Shown: one piece after another, positions 51,641 through 61,071 of the stretch
Position numbering within the stretch: position 1 is the first letter of the stretch
Layout of the letters: each line of letters begins with the position of its first letter
Assembly (NCBI GenBank): GCA_030435675.1
Contig: CM059623.1
Coordinates: 12,308,092 to 12,372,091 of the forward strand
DNA from: Steinernema hermaphroditum
Lineage: Eukaryota > Nematoda > Chromadorea > Rhabditida > Steinernematidae
Reading direction: 5' to 3'
Length of the DNA stretch: 64,000 bases
Position numbers and translations under genes: made by a program
Notes under the pieces: generated by a model
What the model was told of the DNA's origin: nothing
Seen by the model: only the letters and a program-made list of their open reading frames with translations
The model's database searches: none

Positions 51641-54600
51641 TATGAACATCGCCAAACCCTTCATGAAACTTAAAAAATGAATCGAATTTCTGAGTATGGC
51701 TAAATAAAAGTCTACATTTTCCGAATCCGAATCCTGGTCATGTTGTGAAGGTCTTTGTTAGCTGCTTCAGACATTTAAGGTTGAGTGATTTTTGAATATG
51801 CCATCGTGATTACAGTTTTTTGACCATTTTCGAAATGCACAGCTTTAGAAACCGCATGCGTTAGAAGCATCAACAGTTTTGATGACTAAATTCAGCATTA
51901 TAACATAGTTGCATTCTTCACAACAGAACATTTCCACATTTGATGGGATATTAAGTTCTCATCAAGTATCACAAAATTAGCATAATTTCACGCTCTTTTG
52001 GGGGAAGTCGGTTCCCACACTATCTCCGCGGGCGATCAGCTGCGGCGCGTCAGAGCAAAACCTTCGCTCTCTCCTCCACTCACTTATTGTTTCAAGGTGT
52101 GAAGCGGAACTCGCGCGGCGCTTAGATGGATGCGACCGTTAATCGTGAGTGGCACTGAAAAAGGCGCGCCCCAGGCCAGTGTGGGAACTGTACGATTGAG
52201 AGTGACTTGTGGAGCGTTTCGCGCGCGTGATAAAATTTTCACCTTCGTTTTGATTTTTGGACTTGCTATATCTATTTCTGAATCTGATATTTTGGAGAGT
52301 GAGTTGATCAGAGAGTGATATGTCACGTAATGACAGTATGATGTAATGACAGTAATACCGTTTCTGCCACATACGTTCTCGCTAGCTGATGTGATTAACA
52401 AGATGATGTGTATGCTTTGTATCATTTTCAATGCAATTTTTGGGACACAAGCTGATATGTCAGTCGCCATAGAACCTGAGGTAGTTATTTTGAATGTTTC
52501 TTGTTATATTACATAAACCTTTTGAATGAGCTACTTTTCTATCTTGAATACCATTTAGGCCACCCAAGTAATCCATTCTTCCTCCAACGCTTACTTGCTA
52601 ATACCATTCATTCTCATGATGTGATTAACAGTGATGTGATTACCAGTACACATTGAGTTCGTTGATGCTGACTTCGGTGACAAGATGCCAATGCTGTTTT
52701 AGTTGATCAAATACGTGTATTTCCCTCATTTTTTAAGCATTTTTGTATGGATTACACGAGATTTGAAGTTGAGACACTTCCAATTTCCAAATTCCATTTG
52801 GTTTTCAGATGGTGCATATTTTTGATAACAAACCTTGAATTTTTGCTTTTGAGTTTGCTAAGTTTGTAAGTTTGCTATAAACATGAATCCAACAATAATG
52901 CCCAGCCCCCTGCTATCCAAATCGATGCTACTCTCGCATGACGGACAATACTGCTCCGCCGCTTGATGAGGATATCAGCGGTCGAAATCTCGCGCGGCGC
53001 TCAATGGGCCGCGCAATCGCAAATCGCCTCTTCATTATTCGCGGAGGACTGCCCCATCGATCCGGAGGCACGCCGCGATTAAGAGCTCTTCGCGCGCTGG
53101 CGCCCTTTGTTCTCCGCTCCGCCACCGTTGATGACCTCTTCCTGCCACCCTCCTCCAATTTGTCGATGGCCCTCAAATTCACTTAATTCATTATGGAACG
53201 ACGCAATCAGGAGGGTCGATTGTTGCGACTTCGTGGTGCGTCCAACCGTGGATGCAATTTTTGAGCATCATTATAATCTGCGAAAAATGGGTGAAGATCT
53301 GATAATTTGCTTTATATGTATTTGCGAAATGGAACGTACAAAATCTTCTTTTCCGAGTACTGACTATTGCCGTTAAGGTTGTATTATAACGATCGTGTTG
53401 TTGTTGGTTACTGTTTGTTTTACTGGTTTCCAGTTGGTCCTTTGGGCTGTAGACAACCTCTTAAAGCGTCCGCCTCAGATCGAGATGAGTCCGAAAAATG
53501 GCAACCGAGAGACCACCCAGTTCGACCACACAGGCAGTTCCTGTCCTGATTAACTACAGTTAGGCTGTAACATTCGAACGGTGTTTACATGGTCAGCCGA
53601 CGAGCTTTCGGTGTGCGCATAGCTGTTTTGACGGGCTTTTGGGGCTATACAATAATGTATGCCTACCTATGTTCCAGCTTTCATCTAGCTCTGAGGTGGA
53701 CAGTTCGAAAGGTTCCTTGTTTCTGATGTGGACACAAAAAAGAGTAATCATTACTTCAATCAACTGACAAAGTATTTTTGACACCTCTCCCTTACGGTTC
53801 TTCACTACCAAACGACCACCAGACCGAACGGACTTGATTTGAACCAGAAACAAGGTGTTATTTATTACAAATAACCGTGTCCTCGCTAACACAAACACTA
53901 TAAATACAAACAGAGTGTGATGCAACTTTCAAAGGATTCGCGGCTCTAGATCCGCTTCGTATCACGGCGCAGCGCAGCTGAGTACTATTACTATTTACTA
54001 CTAGTACTATTTCCTCGCTGGTCCCTCTCGGTGTTTGAACCCAAACTTTTCCATTTTGTTTCTGCGAAGATTTTTGAGGATCTTAAAGAAGACGTGCATA
54101 TGTCCTGTAAAATTCCTGCACCGAGTTTTTGCTTGCGCTCGAAAACCAATGAAAGTCACCCGAAATTGAGTAGAAACGTCTGAAACCAAAAATGGGACCT
54201 GATATCTAATGAAGCGGCGCTATGCCTATCTATTCCTCGTGTCTATGTGTCTATCTCACGCTGTCCACCTATGTTAATGATGAAGCCTTTTCAAAATAGC
54301 TTTAATACGAGACAGTGCTTCCCCGTTATCTTTCACCAGCACATAAAGCGATCCCTTAAGTGGAACCGGCTCGGATTGAACTGGATCCAGCGCCAGCCGA
54401 CTAGAACAGCGAAAGTTCACGAGAAAGTCATTCACCAAAAACAAAACTTTTTATTTTGCTTATTTTGGGTGAAATTCCTAGCATTTGAACCGGTGGAGCA
54501 AGCAGAGGGCGCTGACGACACGTCAAAGCCAAGCCGTATTTGTGAATGTTGGCCGCATTGGTTTCGGTGTTTGAACCCATTTCACAAAACTGAACACATG

Positions 54601-55348
54601 TTTGCAAAATCTTAATGTGATCGGTGTTCGCAAAGGTCATCCACAGTATAATTGATGTGTCCACCGCCAAACACATTACACATCGCCGAAAAGCCAATTA
54701 TTCTGCGCGAACGATTGGAAGAAGAACAAAGGGAGTGAAAGCGGCGGAAGGAGGAAGGCAGAAGCCGAGGGATGGGAGAGGGTGTGCAATTACATCCTTT
54801 GGTTTAAAAATATTCATTTTTTTGATAGATTTTAATGAGAAAATAGAGTTTAAACGTAAAACTGGCAGTTGTTTCTCATTTTTGTCTTTCTCTAATATTA
54901 AAGGTAACATAACATATACACGGCTCGGATGCACAAACATTTTTGGCATTTATTGTCTACTGTGTTTAGACGCTCCCTGACGTTCCACGCCTATGGAGCC
55001 GTTCCCCATGTAATCTGCACTTACATGCAGAATTCTCTTAGTCATCAAAGTAGTCATCAAGCCACTTAGTTTTTATTTTTGAACGCTTGTTTCCTCAGTA
55101 TTGCGAAGTGTTTTCTGAAGCGATCTGATTCGTGACTTTGTACTTCGTTTCGAGTACATAGTTCAAGAGTATGAACTCGTAAAACGATAAACATTTTTGC
55201 ATAATCATTCATTTTTGTACTCAGATTGCATACCGTATGATAATGCCGTATTAAAAGGAATGCTCAAAGCCTTCAAAGCTCGCTAAATGCTTGCCTTTGG
55301 GACCGAATGTGCTATTGGAAGATTTGAGAGAAGTCGTTAGAGACTTTG
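51641..55348. other. gene-poor stretch
   Basis: No convincing gene. GC-rich patches lie at about 52020-52220 and 52940-53170; both carry open frames on both strands that look like composition effects. A minus-strand ORF from 52470 to 52084 (128 codons, ATG start) has no recognisable features. Short TGATGTGATTA(A/C)CA repeats occur near 52615-52650. Confidence 0.4.
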
Positions 55349-56269
55349 TATTGGGTTGGTGCATTGAAAATGTCAGGTAATTTTGTGATTATTTACAGAA
55401 ACAAAACACAAAGATTTCAGACAAAGTATTCATCGTTCTTATGTACAACTTCAGTCCACTTTATAGGCAACATCCGGATTCCTCGTTTGTAGAATACGTG
55501 GGGTTAAAAATTGAAAAACCTTTTTGTTCCGATTTTCGACCTCTTAACCTTATTTTGGATAGTTTCTTTTGATATCGTCACTTATGGATGAGCACAGGTG
55601 AGAGTAAGATAGAGCTAAGACAGTGCTATATAGACAACAAAAAAGAAATCTCTGAGTTTAAAGTAGAGAGCTTTTGTGGAGGTCGACTTGGAAATACACG
55701 GCCTCGGGCAGTCGGACGTTTTGTCGACCCAAGGGTCATTTTTTCCACATTTGGCCTCTATTTCTGTGAAGTAAAAATGAACTCGTGGAGTCACTATGTA
55801 GGCATAGTAGCTACGAGCGACAGCTACCTGATGCATATCCCCATTGTCTGTTATAGTACTTAATCAATTGGAAACGTTAGAGTTAACGGAACATGGTGAT
55901 CCGAGAAGGCCGTCTTTTTGAGATTAGCTCATGTTGTGATATATGACAAACACAACGATAGGTGCATTCGGAAGGTAAGACATAACGGTGTACGTGATTG
56001 GCAGCAATCAACGTCCATCACATAATTAAAACCATAGGAATCCCGTACATCACTTCGTATTTCGCAATTGTGAGGTACCAGATTAAGGACCGTCATACTG
56101 GGATACTTCTCCATGATCAGGAAGAATGCAATGGACAAGGGGAAAATCATAATGTAGGGTTATAGTTCACTGTACTCCACAATGCGCCCATCAGTTGTTC
56201 CCTGTGAGTAAATACTGCGAAATTATGCCATGTTTATGTCACTGACATTTTCAATGCACCAACCCAATA
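55349..56269. mobile_element. 921-bp element with perfect 28-bp terminal inverted repeats, copy 1
   Basis: TATTGGGTTGGTGCATTGAA...GTCAG at 55349-55376 is the exact reverse complement of 56242-56269. Inside, segments match copy 2 at 60152-61071 in order. A translated plus-strand stretch (VDPRVIFSTFG, SDSYLMHIPIVCY) is conserved between copies but interrupted in the other one. The GGGTTGG repeat start and TA ends fit the Tc1/mariner superfamily; the length is short of an autonomous 1.3-kb mariner, and I do not recognise a transposase. Confidence 0.75.
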
Positions 56270-56679
56270 CTTTCTTGTCTCAACTCTTTCGATCTCAACT
56301 TTCAATCATTTTATACAATACAATAAGTAAGAATAAGAGATGATACAGCTAGGGCGGTTAGCTGATAGTTTAGGTCATTTTTGTTTTTGATCCGAGGTGC
56401 TAATGAATATCAAACTGTTTTGAAAATTTTGCATTAGATTCATCGCCACTTCTTCGGCTTCCAATGGTTTAACTTCCCCTCTTATGTGAGTCTGCGAATT
56501 TCTAAGTCGCGTCGCCATATTCCTGTCTTATTGAAGACGGTCGATCCGTCGATCCTCTTCCCCTAATACGTATTAATCAATGCCATGTTTTTCAGAAAGT
56601 GCACCCCTAATCAACGCGTCTGTCACCAATTCCATCACCGCCCGTCGTTGTCCATCTCCGCTGCCATTTATCACTTCCC

Positions 56680-57060
56680 GTAATTGTCGTCCGCGCGTTT
56701 GTCAACCTAATTATCCGAAGTAGCGCTCGTTCCCGCGCGCGCGAGAGCGTTCCCCCAAAGTAGATTATCGCGGATTAATATCGTGCGCTCGGCCGCAAAA
56801 TAGTAATTTGCGTACAGTCCTCGCGGTCACTCCCTAAAAGGTGCCTCGGCGCTCCCCGGGAACCATAAATTATTCTTTGCCGCACCGAACAGGTGGTGTA
56901 TATGCAAATGCGGCGGCGGCCGACCTGTCATTGTTTGGACGAGAGCGTCCCCGCGATGTGTCCGTATTAGCTGGCGCCAATGAGCCGAAAGGGTCAGCGC
57001 CTAACGGCGACGCGAGCGCTTGTTACAGGTCGCCGGGCCTCTTAAGTGGATGGATATGAT
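56680..57060. promoter_or_regulatory. GC-rich island with clustered developmental-factor sites
   Basis: An island of CG-rich sequence inside AT-rich DNA contains an exact POU octamer ATGCAAAT (56902-56909), an E box CAGGTG (56890-56895), a GGATTA Otx-type site (56772-56777), a TAAATTATT homeodomain-type site near 56867 and ATTGTTT near 56930. Such clustering suggests a cis-regulatory module, but no target gene is visible in the window. An open frame at 56841-57059 is probably a composition effect. Confidence 0.3.
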
Positions 57061-57199
57061 GTCTTAAGAGGGTAAAAGGACCGCTGACGTTGTTTACAGT
57101 GCGCTGTCAAGTGGGCTGGTTGGTTAGGTAATGCAATATTGATTTGGAAATGTATCTCGTGAGCACGTGTGCTTTGTTTATTTTAATCGTTCCGTTGAA

Positions 57200-59070
57200 T
57201 CGCGGTTGAAATGCTTTGATTTTACGCGGGGAGCTGATCGAAATCAAGATTGGAAGTGAGATTTTTGGCTTTTTCTGGTTAATTTAACAGAGGTTCTTAT
57301 TTTGTTACGTATGTATTTGACGGACATGGGTGAACCATTCTTTTTTTCACAGGTTTAAATCGCAGTTTAATTGTTGATTTTTGTGCTTCTAGGGTATCCT
57401 GACCCCTCGGTTAAAATCGGTTAGAATGCTTTGATTTTTGAGATGTTGTCTTCTTGAAATTTCCCTTTCCTTTTGACGAACTCCATCTGATTTGGGATTG
57501 GATTCTTATCCGGTATCATCTGCGATCCTGCTTCCAGAGTATCCTGAACCTTTGGTCGAAATCGGTTGTTCGTATAGTGAAGTCCCTGCATTTTGAATGG
57601 ACTGTTGTCTCCTTAAAAATTTCCCTTGTTTTACTCGGATTTATGCTACGAACGTTTGAAGTTTTTTCAGTGAGTTTGGTAATTGGCGGACGTAGGTAAA
57701 CTAATCTATTTTTGAAATTCGCGAACTCCTCTGTTTCAGTTAACGGGATGGTGATTTTTGTTTTCTCCGTGATCTCCCTGCATTTTAGTTGAACTGTTGT
57801 CCTTGACTTGAATTTGATTTGACTGAATTTGTCAGACGCACTTCAAATTTCTCTTTCCTGTTGACCATCTCCATCTTTTCGGAGATTGAAAATCCATCGT
57901 TATCGGCAATGTTCTCATTGAGAAATAATTCAATTTTTGCGGTCGTGTGCCTTCTCTATACTTCGATACAAACACTGACTGATATGTATCGTCATTGGTC
58001 TTTTCCTTAGCTTCTTTTCAATTGAGAAATAGTAAAATTTTTGCTTAGGTTGGGTTTTTTTTTTGAATTTGTACACTTTTATACACAGATACACATACGT
58101 TGATATACTTGCCTTTGCAATTGCGACATTTGCCTGAGATGGTCGCTTTCTCTTCAGCTTTCTCGTGTCAAAGGCCTGCGCCTTGCGCGACGTCCCACAC
58201 GTGTACAAGACTGACAAAATCATACCGTTTACGCTGGTCTTCTTCCGGCTGCGGCTGGAGAGTGTATGTGAGTGCAACTGTCAGTAGTTCGATGAGTGTT
58301 ATGAAGTTTTTTGAACAATTCAGACGGTCCCCATGAAATTTTCCATTCCTTTTGACCAAGTCAATCTAAACTGAAATCGAAATCTATTGTCATTGGCCAT
58401 TTCATTAGTCGTTTTTAGTATTTTTTATTTAGAAGTGGTCAAATTTTTGTCCATAGCGTAGAAGAGGCGTTGTTATCTTGGTTTATATTTTGATACGACT
58501 GTAGCCTCAGCTTTTCCATTTATACGTTATGTTTTCTTTGAGAAATAGTGAAATTTTTGCTTGATCGGCTCGGCGTATTTCTTACTGTAGTTTATACTTC
58601 GATACACACACTATTTAATCTTTTGAAGTTTCGGTTTGATGTTTTCCCTTTTGGACACTTAAGACTGAAACACTTGGGCACTGATAGTGGCCCAAACTTT
58701 CTCAAAATTTGGCCAGTCCTAACTAGTTTTGAAACCGGAGATGGGCGTTTGTATGTTCTTTTGCACGTCATTGCTGCTTTCATTAGTTTTCATTGAGAAA
58801 TGTTTAATTTTTTGTATAGATATAGATAAGTCATTGTCTTTCTTGAATTTTCCAGCTCCTCAGTTGACTGCATTTTTATTTTTGCATCCTAATCGTTATC
58901 TTCTAGGGTATCCTGATCCTTCGGTTGAAATGTTCTAATTTAACGCCCCTTATTTTGAACGAACTGTTATTTCCCTTTCCTTTTCGTCTCGAGACCGTCT
59001 CGCTCTCATTTTACTTTGAAAAAATCCATTTGTATCCATGTTTTTATTGAGAAGTAGCGAAATTTTTGTT
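57200..59070. repeat. degenerate repeat tract with recurring signatures
   Basis: Two signatures recur in this stretch. One resembles TTGAGAAATAGTGAAATTTTTG, seen near 57917, 58021, 58535, 58790 and 59046. The other resembles GGTATCCTGACCCTTCGGTTG, seen near 57392, 57538 and 58908. A third, TTCCCTTTCCTTTTGAC, appears near 57460, 57855 and 58340. Spacing is irregular. The tract looks like an old, scrambled tandem array without coding capacity. Confidence 0.45.
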
Positions 59071-59084
59071 GCGACGATGCAGTA

Positions 59085-59500
59085 TTGAATCAAGTATCGA
59101 GCTTATTTCTCGCATCAAAGGCTTACGCCTTGCGAGACGTCATATATGCACAAGAACCACATTGTCACTCCGTACTCGCCGATTTTCTTCTGGCATCGGT
59201 GCGGGGCACGGCATCAGAGTCGAACGCGGCGATCCCATCAGTGTGCGCGGTCATCAGAGAGGCAAATAGGCTGGATCCGCAGACGGTGGAGGTAGTGATG
59301 GGCTTCTTGGCAAGATGGAACCGGTGGAACTACGGCGGCCTGGTGTTCAGGCTTTCTGGGAGCCGGGGGCGATCATTGCGTCAACAACGACAGCCGAGAA
59401 CGACCGCTCACTCAACTCAATCTCAGGCTCAGACAGCCTCAGAGAGAGAGAGCGAGTGGACAACCCGACCGATCGCTGGGGACACAAATGAAAGACCCCA
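59085..59500 (+). repeat. dispersed repeat, family member 2, with open frame
   Basis: The 3' part (59291-59500) matches 42264-42410. The 5' part (about 59096-59150) matches about 58160-58210 (CATCAAAGGCTTACGCCTTG versus GTCAAAGGCCTGCGCCTTG). A plus-strand frame runs across it (ASKAYALRDVIYAQEPHCHS, then EANRLDPQTVEVVMGFLARW) and may be a relic of an element-encoded or captured protein. I do not recognise the family. Confidence 0.4.
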
Positions 59501-60151
59501 AGTATCGAAATATTTCATTTTTGTCCCTACGAGATTTTTGGAATCGTCATCAAATCTGGCGCTATGTTTATGTTTATTCGCTGTATCCATCGTAAGTTCA
59601 AAGAAAATACTGAAAGCCAGCTTCCAAGAAGAACACGCGCGTGACCGGGATAGAATAACTTAAGAGATTATAAGTGTTCTTGTGGTGTTTACATTATGCG
59701 CGGCGGCAGTGTTAGGTAACATTTTATCGATCACATCGCGTCCGATTTATTTGCTTTAAGCGTTCGCGCGACGTCGTGGCGGTCTTAACACTGTAGCCGA
59801 TTAGAAGTATTATGTACTCGGCGTTTGGAGATTTACTTTTTTTTTGCGACAAGGTGAGCCGAAAGCTATCTAGTACTCTTAGTTATTTAGAGCCGTTAAG
59901 TAGTCTCTTTTTATTTCTATGATTGATGATTTTTGCAGTGTAAAGGACTGGTTAAGGTAATGGCAAAATCGGTTTCCCAGAAAACCAAGGAATAGACCGT
60001 AGCGCGCTTTGTGTGTTGTCGATCCCGACACGACTTGCTTGATGAATTGCCGCTTCATAGGTCTCACATACGAACTACATGAATTAATTGGCCACACTGA
60101 ACATAATTTTTGCTGTACAGCATGGAGTGTCGCATAGGAAAGGGAGGTAAC

Positions 60152-61071
60152 TATTGGGTTGGTCCATTGAAAATGTCGGATGATTTAAGTGGCAGTTTCT
60201 TAATATATATCCATGCCTATTATTCTCGGTATTGACTGTTTGACTGAGCAACTGCGGCTCACTTCTCAGGCAAAACCCAGACCCCTTGTTCATAGAACAC
60301 AAGAGGTTTGAGGTCGAAAAATGTTTTGGTACAATTTTCGACCTCTTTCTTTTATTTGGAGTGGTTCCCTCTGGTATCGTCATTTTTAAAGGAGAACAGA
60401 TGACAGTAAGATAGAGCGAAGAGAGTACTATAAGAACCGCAAACAGCGAATCTCTCAGCTCAAGGTGGAGAGCCATTGTGGAGGTCAACTTTAAAATGTG
60501 AGGTCTCGGGTAGCCGTACTTTTTGTGGATCCAAGGGTCATTTTTTCGACATTTGGCATCTGTTTCCTGAAAGTTGAAAAGATCTCGTGGAATCACTATA
60601 TGGGCTTGGTAGCTGTGAGTGATAGCTACCTGCTACATATCCCCATTGTCTGCTATGTAACTTAACCAATTAGAAATGTTGGAGTTAAGAGAACATGGTC
60701 ATTTGAAAAAGCCATCTTTGTGAAATTAGCTCAGGTTATGATACATAACCAAGATAACAATAGGTGCGTTCGGTAGGCAATACCTAAGGATGTACGTGGT
60801 TGAAGGCAGCCACCGTCCATCACACAATTAATGACGTAAAAAGCCCGTACATCACTTCGCATTTCGCCATCTCGAGGTGCCAGAAAATGGTCATCACGAC
60901 AGAATAGGCCTGGAACACCACCAGGAATGTACTGAGCAAGTCGCCAATCATATTATGGAGAGAGAATTAATTGTGCTCAAGAACGTACCCATCGATTTGG
61001 TCATGGAAGCAAATATTGCAAATTTAAAGGATGTTTACACCATCCGACATTTTCAATGGACCAACCCAATA
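60152..61071. mobile_element. 920-bp element with perfect 31-bp terminal inverted repeats, copy 2
   Basis: The 31-bp ends (TATTGGGTTGGTCCATTGAA...CGGATG) are exact reverse complements. The element is co-linear with copy 1 at 55349-56269 and almost the same length, with the TIRs differing from those of copy 1 at two positions in the first 28. Within-copy perfection alongside between-copy difference suggests separate but fairly recent subfamilies. The same interior translated segments are present with more stops. No complete transposase is encoded. Confidence 0.75.

Noticed and set aside
52084..52470. 128-codon minus-strand ORF with ATG
   Set aside because: No domain, no polyadenylation signal and strong composition change across it (AT-rich start, GC-rich end).
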